Positions 1-5,927 of a stretch of 5,927 bases of DNA are shown here, in pieces. Source of the DNA: Caldithrix sp. (GTDB taxonomy: Bacteria > KSB1 > UBA2214 > DYKH01); assembly GCA_020722685.1 (NCBI GenBank), contig DYKH01000278.1, forward strand, positions 1 to 5,927, in the 5' to 3' direction. The translations under genes and the position numbers were made by a program. Each line of letters starts with the position of its first letter. The stretch's first letter is position 1. The notes under the pieces are model-generated. The model saw only the letters and a list, made by a program, of their open reading frames with translations. It did no database searches and was not told where the DNA came from.

Positions 1-1
1 C

Positions 2-217
2 TATGACCAACTGCTTTTGATGCTGCAGGGCATCGATCTGGCTTTCATAAAACGTTGCCCCCGATGCCTTGAAAACCTAAAAAAACTACATAAGGAAATC
101 CCACAAATATCCCTTTCTGTTAGTTTTCATAATTATTTTGACATTACCTTTCATAAAACTTTTGACAGTACCCCTCTAAACCAATTGTCCATTGCCGCTC
201 TCGTTTCCAGCAGATAA
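2..217 (+). pseudogene. Possible IS66-type TnpB C-terminal fragment, truncated by the window edge
   Basis: The plus-strand frame entering the window at base 2 is open to a TAA at 215-217. Its first 20-odd residues read YDQLLLMLQGIDL followed by AFIKRCPR. This resembles the C-terminal end of IS66-family accessory protein TnpB (Orf2), which typically finishes with L..LL.GI(D/N), a few residues, then a short KR-rich tail. Only about 27 residues (to roughly base 82) look family-like. The rest of the frame runs through AT-rich sequence and the tandem repeats at 120-167 and is probably read-through of a fragment that lost its own stop. No TnpC transposase follows, as it would in an intact IS66 element, so this would be a remnant. 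The resemblance is from memory of the family, over a very short stretch. A chance ORF is a real alternative. Confidence 0.3.
120..167. repeat. Two imperfect tandem 24-bp repeats, possible IS terminus
   Basis: Bases 120-143 and 144-167 are adjacent 24-bp copies matching at 19 of 24 positions. On the minus strand each copy starts TGTCAAAA, contains TTATGAAA and ends TAA. The 12-base core CTTTCATAAAAC of the 144-167 copy recurs at 42-53, followed there by a diverged GTTGCCC. Tandem TGTCA-starting repeats of this size are reminiscent of the multiple end repeats of IS21-family elements, which bind the transposase. That assignment is an inference. The repeat edge at 167 coincides with the point where the minus-strand reading frame on its right stops looking protein-like, as expected if an element inserted there. 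Confidence 0.5.
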
Positions 218-882
218 TTTCAGGTCTAAGAACGTGGGTTTTGCTCTTTATTATTGCGGGCTTTTCTGTAGCGCGGCGCACACCACGCGGCCTACCTCCT
301 CTTTTTTCCGGCAACTGCTTCCCTCTCTTCCTTTTCTGCTTTTCCCCGACTTCCGACTGTGGCTCCAGGTGGATGGTTTTGCATTTCAATTGTGCATCGT
401 TTTGAGCAAGCCAAGCAACAACTTCTTTTTCAAGCAATGCTCTCAGAATCTTGGGTACAGAAAAGTCCAAAGACTTTTCAATTAGTTCCCAAGTTTTGTC
501 CCAATCGCGTTTATACCAACAGAATATCGTACCAAGGAAAGAAAAAGTTATCAGTGGGCACCGCTCTCGGAGAAAATAGAGCAGAGACGAATTGGGATAC
601 ATGTCGCGACAGCGCTTCATTAGGAGAAGTATGTCCGACAAAGAGCCAATCTCCGCGTCTCTATCGAAGCCTTTTTCATCCTCCCTTTCAAGTTCTCTAT
701 TCCAACGGTCTAAAAAATCGACAAGATATTTTTCATATGAAAAGTCCATTCCTACCCCAAAAAGAAAGTCATAACCTTCACGGATGTAAAGAAGAAAACA
801 TCTCTGTACAGAATTTCATGTGCTTTCGCAACATGGAGATAGGTTTGGGGATGGCAATTAGGAGAGATGACCCTGCTGCTTT
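144..882 (-). pseudogene. Degraded gene of unknown function, frameshifted and 3'-truncated
   Basis: The main intact part is a 201-residue frame from ATG at 749 to TAA at 144. It reads as real protein: acidic and aromatic helical stretches (MDFSYEKYLVDFLDRW at the start; FCWYKRDWDKTWELIEKSL near residues 76-94), a strongly basic linker rich in K, R and G at about 137-170, then RPEIICWKRERQW at 175-187. The ATG is doubtful: the same frame stays open upstream (EGYDFLFGVG just before it) with no good ribosome-binding site. Another frame, open from 882 and containing ATG at 834 (MLRKHMKFCTEMF), reaches a TGA at 778-780. Removing one base there joins SSLHP to EGYDFLFGVG, so I infer a one-base frameshift in an originally longer gene. 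At the 3' end, residues 195-201 are encoded inside the tandem repeat at 120-167, so the natural C-terminus appears to be lost. I do not recognise the family and assign no function. Confidence 0.55.
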
Positions 883-1039
883 TCATTTGGACCTCTGCCT
901 TGTCAAGTCCCGATGAGCTGCTGATTCAATCTGTACGTCTCGTTATGAGATCTCTATAATTCCTATTTGTTCTACTGCAAGTTAGGGCAAATGCGTACAA
1001 TAATCTAACTTTTTTTCATACTTTTTCAAGTAATTCCAC

Positions 1040-1076
1040 AAAAAAGCCCGTGAGCCTTTTTTCTCTCACGGGCTTT
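1040..1076 (-). terminator. Rho-independent terminator of the beta-helix gene
   Basis: A perfect 12-bp stem (1043-1054 pairing with 1065-1076, core GCCCGTGAG / CTCACGGGC) encloses a 10-nt loop. Read on the minus strand the hairpin is followed by a run of six T (1040-1045, partly within the stem base). It begins 6 nt beyond the TAG stop of the large gene. The plus-strand side lacks a U-tract, so it acts in the minus direction and also supports that strand as the coding one. Confidence 0.92.
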
Positions 1077-1082
1077 GTGATT

Positions 1083-4000
1083 CTACTTGAGGACCATCAG
1101 CTTTCTCTTCGCCGTAAAACTACCGGCCTTCAAAACATACATATAAGCTCCGCTCGGCAGCGAATGACCTGTGTCATCCATCGCCTGCCACGAAACATCG
1201 TACCGCCCCGCAGTCAAGTCCCTGTCCACTACACGCGCCACCCGCTGGCCTTGGATGTTGAATACCTCCAGAGTGACGTGTTCCGCTTTGGGCAGATCAA
1301 AGGAAATCGTGGTACTGGGATTGAAGGGATTGGGATAATTCTGCTCCAACGCAAACTTGGTCGGCAAGGTTGGGGTTTCCCTCTTTTCGACTGCCGTCGT
1401 AATGCCTGGGGAAAACTCCGAGGTATTGCCCAGAATATCTGTAGCCGTGGCGGTGACGAGGGAATCGGTGGTGCTCACCTGCACCTTGAATTGGCCGTTG
1501 GCATCGGCGTTGGTGGTGGCAAGAAAAGTCTTGCCTTGATGATCCGAGCCGCCAAATACCTCGATGACCGAGTACTGCAACGCCTGGCCGGTAACCCACA
1601 GGTCGAGATCGATGGTCACGACCGGGGGCGGCAGCTCCAGGTTGGCGCCTTGGATTTCCTCGATGCCTTTCCCAGCATTAGAGAAGATCGAGTTCTTGGT
1701 GATGACATTGTACTGAGTTCTTGCCCCGGAAAGCCAAACGCCATTTCCACCGTTGTGGGCGATGACGTTGTTCGGGCCAATAGTGTTTTTGGTAGCGCCG
1801 TTTTGCATACCAATCCCATGATTCATGTTGCCCATGGGCGTGCCGTCCGGCTTGATGCCGACGTAATTGCCAAAAATCTTATTATCATGGGAAAGCATGT
1901 CACTGATCATGATACCGCACCAGTTGTCGCCCCAGAGACCGTTGCCGCAGATGACATTGCCGGGACCAATTTCATTATTGGCCGCGCCGCCAAAGGCATA
2001 GATGCCATGATGGGCATTGCCGAGGAGCTTGGTTCCGGTTGCATCCAAACCAACGGTGTTGCCGAGAACCAAATTGTGCTCGGTGGTGCCGCGGATTTGA
2101 ATGCCGCTGGAATGGTTGCCGGACACCAGATTACCGGCGCCCTTTTCCAATCCGCCGACGGTGTTATAGGCGACCTGATTGCCCAAGACGATGCCCGCCT
2201 CGCCGTTGAACAAGCTATCGGCGCCATCCGCAGTGAGTCCGACCCAGTTGCCGACAATCAGATTGCTGTCCGCGCCGACACCTTCCAAACGAATGCCCGT
2301 GCGCCCGTTGCCGGAACAGAGATTGCGCTCCTGAGGAGTCAAACCGCCAACGCGAGTACGCACCGCGCCCTTTTCCAAATGAATGCCGTCGGTTTTGTTA
2401 CCCACCGAAAGCATGCCGGTAATATCCGTGCCGACATAGTTTCCAATGACCACATTTTCTCGGCAATCGACTCCCACAATGTTAATGCCGTGCAGCTTAT
2501 TGCCGCTGACATAATTGCGCTCCTTGAGCGTCGCACCGCCAATGACGTTAGAGCTGGCTCCGGCAGTGACGACGATGCCGTTCCAGCCTTCCGTGGACAA
2601 CGCCTCCGTTCCGTTGGGGGCCAGTCCGACGTAGCAGCCGGTGACTTTGTTATCCCTTGCTTCAACGCCCGTCAGCACGATGCTATTCTGCACAAACCGA
2701 CCGATGGCGAAATCATGCAGCCAATTGTTGGCGGATTTGACTTGCAGGCCGTGCACATTGCCGGCTTGTGCGCCATCGATCAAAATCTCCGGGCCATTGG
2801 CATTCGTGTCCCCTTGGTTGGCCGTCTGGCTGCTTCCGTCGATTTCCGTATGGCCGCCGGTCAGAATTGGCAAAACCTTCCTCGGCAGGATGTGCCAGAC
2901 GCCGTCTGCAGCGTCATAATTGGGATCGCTCTTCGGAATGTTGAATTCAATCACGTCCGGTTCGGGGGTCAAATTAGAGCCGTCGATGGCCCACCGCAAG
3001 CTGCCTTCAACAGAGTCCAGCGTGGTGGTGACGATGAACGGAATGGTATGAAACGGCAAAGAGAATTCGGAAGTATTGCCCTGATCGTCGGTCGCCGTGG
3101 CGGTGACACCAGGTCCCTGCGGCGTGCCTTGCCAAGTAAAAGTACCAAGCGCCGTAGCGGTCACTGTAGCTTCGTAATGAGCGCCCTCCTCCGCATTGTC
3201 AGAAAAGATTTCCACCACGGCGTTGGGCGAGGCATTGCCGGTCACTTTATTGCCGGCGACCAGCACATCCGATGGCGCCGGCATATTGGCGTTTCCGCCC
3301 GATACGTGTTCGATTCCCGTGAGCACGTTTTTGGAAATCGAATTTTGCGTGATGCGGTTCTTGAGCGTGGTGCTGCCCGACACGCTCACGCCATGCTTTT
3401 TGTTAAACATGATGGTATTGTTCGGGCCGAGGGTATTCTCGGACGCTCCGCCGCTAAAGTACACGCCATACTTTTCATTGGCCAAATCCGTGATCTTGGA
3501 CTGGTTGGTGCCGATGAAATTCCCAAGTATTTTATTGCTCTTCACCGAGCTGCCGTTCAAAAGAATTCCGTGCTCAGTATTGGCTGCCAGAACATTCGCT
3601 TGATTGGCCGCAGCACCGCCGATGGTGGTATTGGTGCTGGCGCCACTGATATAAATACCGCTGCCGGTGTTGCCAAGCTTGGTTGTCCCGGTGACATCGC
3701 AACCGATGTAATTGCCTTTCACGACTGTGCTGTCCGCGCCTTCAATCTGAATGCCGTGTTTCCGATTGGCAGAAATGATATTGCGATCGGCTTCGACTTC
3801 GCCGCCAATGACGTTATTAGAACCTACACCTTTCAATAGAATTCCGCAACCATTGTTGGCGCCGGCGACAGTCCCATTCGCGCCGACGCCGATAAAGTTT
3901 CCCGCCAGCAAATTGCTGCGCGCACCGCTGCCGGAAAGGCTCAGGCCGTTTTCACTAAAATTTACAATGCCCAGACCTTGAATCACATTCCGCGCAGAAG

Positions 4001-5459
4001 TGACGGTCAGGCCGCTGGCAGCCGAAATCAGCGAGCTGCCGTCCAAAAAGATTTCCGGGCCGACTGCATTGGTATCTTGAATGAGGCGGGCTTGGGAACG
4101 GCCGTCGATAATTGTATTGTTGTCAGCCAACGCCGGCAAGGCCGAATCGGGCCGGATGCGCCAAATGCCGCCGCCGAAATTCTCATCGGTTTTGGGGATG
4201 GCGAACAGGATGCTGTCCGGGCCAAAATTCGTATTGGCACCCTCGATGGCCCAACGCAGCGAGCCTGCGCCGGTGTCAGCCGTGGTCACCACCGTGTACG
4301 GAATGATGCGCTGTGGCAGCGAAAATTCCGAAGTGTTGCCGCTTAAGTCCGTCGTCGTAGCGGTAACATTATCCTCCAAAGGAGTACCGGTCCAAACAGC
4401 GGCGCCGTCGCTTCCGGCGGTGACGCTGCCTTCGAAATGGGCGCCCTCGTCCTCCCGGTCGGAAAAGATCTCCACTTTGGCATTGGCCAGCGTCGAATAA
4501 TAGACGGTATTGCCGTCATGCCGGAGAAAAGTCGGCGGTGCAATTTGCCCGTTGCCGCCGCTCTCAGTTTCGATGCCGGTGAGAGCATTGCTGTGAATGG
4601 AGTTGCCCGTGATGGTATTGTTCAGCGTCGCGCTGCCGGTGACGTACACGCCGTTGCGAATGTTGTGCGCAATGACATTGTCCGGCCCGATGGTGTTCTT
4701 GGTCGCGCCGTTTTCCAAATTCACACCGTACCCGCCATTCCCCAGTGGGCTGGTTCCATCCGCAGCCGTACCGATATAATTGCCTTTGATGACGTTCTCC
4801 GTCACTCCGCTGCCACTCAAACTGACACCGAAATTACTGTTGCCGGAAATGACATTGCGGCTTTCCTCGGTGTCCCCGCCGATGATGTTCCCAGTCGCGC
4901 CGCTTTCCATGGCAACGCCAGAATAGCCGTTAGAAGCATAGCCGGTACCGGTAGCATTGACGCCAATGTAATTTCCTTCGATGACATTTTGCTGCGCGGA
5001 AGGCCCAGTAATGCGAATGCCATAGCTGGCAAAATTATTGATCACCAGTCCTTTGATCTTGTTGCCGGTGGAAGAAACATAAAAACCGTTGCTGGGAAAG
5101 CCGGAAATGTTCTGCCCGCTGATGACAATCTCCGGGCCAAGGACATTCAAATCCCCGCGATTGGCGGTCTGGCTTGTCCCGTCGATGAAAGTGCTACCGG
5201 ATTCGAGGTTAGGCAAGACCGTCTGCGGCCTGATCACCCAAACGCCGTCGGCATAGTTTGCGTCGCTCACCGGGATGTTAAAGAGTACGGTATCGGGTCC
5301 GGCATTGGCGTTCGCATCGGTTAGAGCGGAGCGAAGCGAACCGGGGCCGCTATCATTGGTGTTGGTTACAATGAATCTTGAAGCAAAAACATTTGAGAGG
5401 GGAAGGAGAAGAAAAAGGCATAGTGCAACCACCGTGATGGTCAAGAGATTTTGTTTCAT
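1083..5459 (-). CDS. Secreted modular parallel beta-helix protein with T9SS type A / FlgD-like sorting domain
   Basis: The product has 1458 residues and is probably exported to the cell surface or medium. Start: ATG at 5459, chosen because GGAGG lies 8 nt upstream and a signal peptide begins at once; an in-frame ATG at 5522 would bury that signal behind 21 residues. Order: signal peptide 1-26; module 1 about 28-380; module 2 388-802; module 3 808-1350; linker; sorting domain about 1368-1458 with NYPNPFNPSTTISF and a terminal KRKLMVLK. Each module opens with VTxTxDxxxGSLR(S/W)A(L/I), has N(I/V)IxGNxxG beta-helix units (2, 3 and 5 copies), and closes with a roughly 70-residue beta-rich domain holding VEIFSD-like and GNTSEFS motifs. 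NosD/PbH1-type helices occur in surface structural proteins and polysaccharide-active enzymes. I see no catalytic signature, so a structural or adhesive role is the inference. The gene stands alone, with its own ribosome-binding site and terminator. Secretion by T9SS is inferred from the tail; the secretion genes are not in the window. Confidence 0.95.
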   Translation of the reverse strand: MKQNLLTITVVALCLFLLLPLSNVFASRFIVTNTNDSGPGSLRSALTDANANAGPDTVLFNIPVSDANYADGVWVIRPQTVLPNLESGSTFIDGTSQTANRGDLNVLGPEIVISGQNISGFPSNGFYVSSTGNKIKGLVINNFASYGIRITGPSAQQNVIEGNYIGVNATGTGYASNGYSGVAMESGATGNIIGGDTEESRNVISGNSNFGVSLSGSGVTENVIKGNYIGTAADGTSPLGNGGYGVNLENGATKNTIGPDNVIAHNIRNGVYVTGSATLNNTITGNSIHSNALTGIETESGGNGQIAPPTFLRHDGNTVYYSTLANAKVEIFSDREDEGAHFEGSVTAGSDGAAVWTGTPLEDNVTATTTDLSGNTSEFSLPQRIIPYTVVTTADTGAGSLRWAIEGANTNFGPDSILFAIPKTDENFGGGIWRIRPDSALPALADNNTIIDGRSQARLIQDTNAVGPEIFLDGSSLISAASGLTVTSARNVIQGLGIVNFSENGLSLSGSGARSNLLAGNFIGVGANGTVAGANNGCGILLKGVGSNNVIGGEVEADRNIISANRKHGIQIEGADSTVVKGNYIGCDVTGTTKLGNTGSGIYISGASTNTTIGGAAANQANVLAANTEHGILLNGSSVKSNKILGNFIGTNQSKITDLANEKYGVYFSGGASENTLGPNNTIMFNKKHGVSVSGSTTLKNRITQNSISKNVLTGIEHVSGGNANMPAPSDVLVAGNKVTGNASPNAVVEIFSDNAEEGAHYEATVTATALGTFTWQGTPQGPGVTATATDDQGNTSEFSLPFHTIPFIVTTTLDSVEGSLRWAIDGSNLTPEPDVIEFNIPKSDPNYDAADGVWHILPRKVLPILTGGHTEIDGSSQTANQGDTNANGPEILIDGAQAGNVHGLQVKSANNWLHDFAIGRFVQNSIVLTGVEARDNKVTGCYVGLAPNGTEALSTEGWNGIVVTAGASSNVIGGATLKERNYVSGNKLHGINIVGVDCRENVVIGNYVGTDITGMLSVGNKTDGIHLEKGAVRTRVGGLTPQERNLCSGNGRTGIRLEGVGADSNLIVGNWVGLTADGADSLFNGEAGIVLGNQVAYNTVGGLEKGAGNLVSGNHSSGIQIRGTTEHNLVLGNTVGLDATGTKLLGNAHHGIYAFGGAANNEIGPGNVICGNGLWGDNWCGIMISDMLSHDNKIFGNYVGIKPDGTPMGNMNHGIGMQNGATKNTIGPNNVIAHNGGNGVWLSGARTQYNVITKNSIFSNAGKGIEEIQGANLELPPPVVTIDLDLWVTGQALQYSVIEVFGGSDHQGKTFLATTNADANGQFKVQVSTTDSLVTATATDILGNTSEFSPGITTAVEKRETPTLPTKFALEQNYPNPFNPSTTISFDLPKAEHVTLEVFNIQGQRVARVVDRDLTAGRYDVSWQAMDDTGHSLPSGAYMYVLKAGSFTAKRKLMVLK
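1086..1358 (-). other. C-terminal FlgD-like / T9SS type A sorting domain
   Basis: Residues about 1368-1458 read KFALEQNYPNPFNPSTTISF, then a beta-rich segment (VTLEVFNIQGQRV, LTAGRYDVSW, LPSGAYMYVLKAG) and a basic end KRKLMVLK. This is the standard pattern of the Por secretion / FlgD Ig-like tail that directs export or surface attachment through type IX secretion in FCB-group bacteria. A linker rich in T, E, P and K precedes it. Confidence 0.93.
1410..3038 (-). repeat. Module 3: opening block, five-unit beta-helix, beta-sandwich-like domain
   Basis: This covers residues about 808-1350. It opens with FIVTTTLDSVEGSLRWAI and has EIDGSSQTANQGD and GPEILIDG. Five helix units are encoded by 2457-2651 (65 residues), 2265-2456 (64), 2076-2264 (63), 1884-2075 (64) and 1710-1883 (58). 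The closing domain (about 1277-1350) is more diverged, with VIEVFGGSD in place of VEIFSD, but keeps VTATATDILGNTSEFS. The GSLR-to-TSEF distance is 527 residues, 130 more than module 2, or two helix units. The fourth unit carries an unusual Cys/Trp-rich insertion. Confidence 0.85.
3054..4298 (-). repeat. Module 2: opening block, three-unit beta-helix, beta-sandwich-like domain
   Basis: This covers residues about 388-802. It opens with YTVVTTADTGAGSLRWAI and has IIDGRSQ and GPEIFLDG in the opening block. Three helix units are encoded by 3729-3914 (62 residues), 3537-3728 (64) and 3360-3536 (59). The closing domain (about 727-800) again has VVEIFSD, EEGAHYEATVTA and GNTSEFSLP. The GSLR-to-TSEF distance is 397 residues, 61 more than in module 1, which is one helix unit. 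The opening block is less like module 1 than module 3 is: the QTAN(R/Q)GD segment is replaced by QARLIQD. Confidence 0.85.
4320..5378 (-). repeat. Module 1: opening block, two-unit beta-helix, beta-sandwich-like domain
   Basis: This covers residues about 28-380. The opening block holds GSLRSAL and, further on, an FIDGTSQTAN turn and GPEIVI. Two helix units follow, encoded by 4797-4988 (64 residues) and 4620-4796 (59 residues). A short cap reads NTITGNSI..N. The closing domain (residues about 308-380) has VEIFSD, EGAHFEGSVTA and GNTSEFSLP. It contains no cysteine. It is the smallest of three homologous modules, with 336 residues between the GSLR and TSEF landmarks. Confidence 0.85.
5382..5459 (-). 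other. Signal peptide of the beta-helix protein
   Basis: Residues 1-26 have a short positive start (MKQ), a long hydrophobic core (LLTITVVALCLFLLLPL) and a signal peptidase I-like end (SNVFA before SRF). Cleavage is expected after Ala26. A cysteine in the core is not placed as a lipobox, so a lipoprotein is unlikely. Confidence 0.85.
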
Positions 5460-5467
5460 TACCACAT

Positions 5468-5472
5468 CCTCC
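5468..5472 (-). promoter_or_regulatory. Ribosome-binding site GGAGG
   Basis: On the minus strand GGAGG is separated by 8 nt from the ATG at 5459. It decides the start of the large gene in favour of 5459 over the upstream in-frame ATG at 5522, which has no comparable site. I could not identify a convincing promoter further upstream. Confidence 0.85.
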
Positions 5473-5592
5473 GATCGTACTGAAAAGCAGTTCCGATTTG
5501 ACACTAAACAAGACGTTCCCAAATACAGCCGAAAAAGGCCTGCTCATTCCATCTAACATTTTTGTGCCTGGCTTGCTTAATGTACTTCAAGA

Positions 5593-5730
5593 ATGTTTAA
5601 GATGCGTAAAAAAATTTGGTGGGACTTTAGATGGGCGGACACCAACAAATGGTTCATCCGGCAAATGCGTACCTCTTGGCGAAGAAAGGCCAAAAGCATT
5701 CCTGATGAAGGTAATGAAAAATTCAAATAG
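5593..5730 (+). CDS. Doubtful 45-residue Trp-rich basic ORF
   Basis: ATG at 5593 (or 5602) to TAG at 5728-5730 gives MFKMRKKIWWDFRWADTNKW followed by a basic stretch (RQMRTSWRRKAK) and PDEGNEKFK. There are five tryptophans in 45 residues and a strong positive charge. No good ribosome-binding site precedes either ATG, and a stop lies at 5578-5580 in the same frame. It might be a remnant of a longer gene, a small peptide gene, or chance. I do not recognise it. Confidence 0.2.
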   Translation: MFKMRKKIWWDFRWADTNKWFIRQMRTSWRRKAKSIPDEGNEKFK

Positions 5731-5761
5731 CAAAATGCAAACTGACAAATCAAAATGCAAA
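5731..5761. repeat. Short AT-rich direct repeat
   Basis: The 11-base word CAAAATGCAAA occurs at 5731-5741 and 5751-5761, 20 bp apart, inside a longer stretch of CAAAT / AAATG-like words starting near 5718. It could be a low-complexity intergenic element. No hairpin or gene is associated with it. Confidence 0.5.
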
Positions 5762-5776
5762 AATGGGGGCGTGTCT

Positions 5777-5927
5777 ATGATGCCCAAAGGATACACTAAG
5801 ATTTTCGATCTTTCCAAACCCTCCCAATCTGCCTCGTTGAGCCATTGGATGTTGTTCATCAAGCCTTATAGCCGGCTTTTCGAGGCATTAGATAGAGCGG
5901 ATTTGAGACATGCTTCGGTCTGCCAAG
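5777..5927 (+). CDS. Possible 5' end of a plus-strand gene of unknown function, running off the window
   Basis: ATG ATG at 5777/5780 opens a frame with no stop to the window end, 50 codons. It begins MMPKGYTKIFDLSKPSQSAS and continues through LFIKPYSRLFEALDRADLRH. The composition is protein-like and balanced. A GGGGG run at 5765-5769 sits 7 nt upstream as a weak ribosome-binding site. It would be divergent from the beta-helix gene. The opposite-strand frame at 5587-5862 overlaps it, but that frame translates the AT-rich repeat into a poor sequence (HFDLSVCILLFEFF) and looks less real. I do not recognise the product. Confidence 0.42.
   Translation, partial: MMPKGYTKIFDLSKPSQSASLSHWMLFIKPYSRLFEALDRADLRHASVCQ

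Larger units (their letters stand above)
5473..5776. other. Intergenic region with no confident gene
   Basis: This stretch lies upstream of the large gene's start and should contain its promoter, but I see no clear pair of boxes on the minus strand, including the TAnnTTTG type used by Bacteroidetes. It holds only the small ORF at 5593-5730 and the short direct repeat at 5731-5761. It is visibly more AT-rich than the neighbouring gene. Confidence 0.5.

Noticed and set aside
359..916. A 185-codon plus-strand open frame
   Set aside because: It is antisense to the degraded minus-strand gene, whose translation looks much more protein-like.
955..960. Perfect TATAAT on the plus strand
   Set aside because: The expected -35 region (TGTACG at 932-937) is a poor match, and the direction leads into the terminator and antisense of the large gene.
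1050..3839. A 929-codon open frame on the plus strand opposite the beta-helix gene
   Set aside because: It lies wholly antisense to a gene with a ribosome-binding site, signal peptide, domain repeats and terminator. Its product has no domain I can recognise, and it begins inside the terminator hairpin. It follows from the repetitive, GC-rich codons of the real gene.
1710..4988. Roughly 190-bp periodicity suggestive of a repeat array or CRISPR
   Set aside because: The periodicity is the protein-coding beta-helix unit; the DNA copies are diverged and there is no constant short repeat with unique spacers.
4437..5324. A 295-codon plus-strand open frame
   Set aside because: Same cause: antisense shadow of module 1 of the beta-helix protein.
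5460..5522. Upstream in-frame ATG at 5522 as start of the large gene
   Set aside because: It would put 21 residues before the signal peptide and lacks a ribosome-binding site, whereas 5459 has GGAGG at 8 nt.
5587..5862. A 91-codon minus-strand open frame
   Set aside because: It translates the AT-rich repeat region into an unlikely sequence and overlaps the more plausible plus-strand frame at 5777.

Overview
The window is dominated by one large minus-strand gene (1083-5459). It encodes a 1458-residue exported, modular right-handed parallel beta-helix protein ending in a FlgD-like / type IX secretion (T9SS) type A sorting domain. That C-terminal signature, with its NYPNPFNPSTTISF motif, is typical of the Bacteroidetes-Chlorobi-Ignavibacteria-Calditrichaeota-KSB1 side of the FCB group. 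The host is therefore most likely an FCB-type bacterium, perhaps an uncultured lineage. This is inferred from one protein; no taxonomic marker gene is present.

Layout. Positions 1-217 hold what looks like the debris of an insertion sequence: a plus-strand reading frame resembling the C-terminus of an IS66-type TnpB protein, followed by two imperfect tandem 24-bp repeats (120-167) that resemble the repeated ends of some IS elements. Next comes a degraded minus-strand gene of unknown function (about 168-882). It is broken by a probable one-base frameshift near 780 and ends abruptly where the tandem repeats begin. Positions 883-1039 hold nothing I can support. A strong rho-independent terminator (1040-1076) closes the large gene from the other side.

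The large gene is a free-standing transcription unit by appearance: its own GGAGG ribosome-binding site 8 nt before the ATG, a classical signal peptide, and a terminator 6 nt after the stop. After the signal peptide, the same architecture occurs three times: a GSLR(S/W)A(L/I) opening block, a beta-helix, and a small beta-sandwich-like domain ending in GNTSEFS. The helices contain 2, 3 and 5 copies of a unit of about 62 residues, so the modules differ almost exactly by whole units, and each helix ends in a shorter closing unit. It is best read as a cell-surface or secreted structural/adhesive protein; no catalytic motif was recognised.

Right of the gene (5473-5927) the DNA is more AT-rich and has no confident complete gene. 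It holds a small Trp-rich basic ORF, a short AT-rich direct repeat, and a plausible plus-strand reading frame that starts at 5777 and runs off the window. I see no CRISPR array, rRNA, tRNA or recognisable defence system. The most noteworthy biology is the unit-by-unit growth of the three beta-helices and the possible IS-mediated truncation of the small gene at the left.
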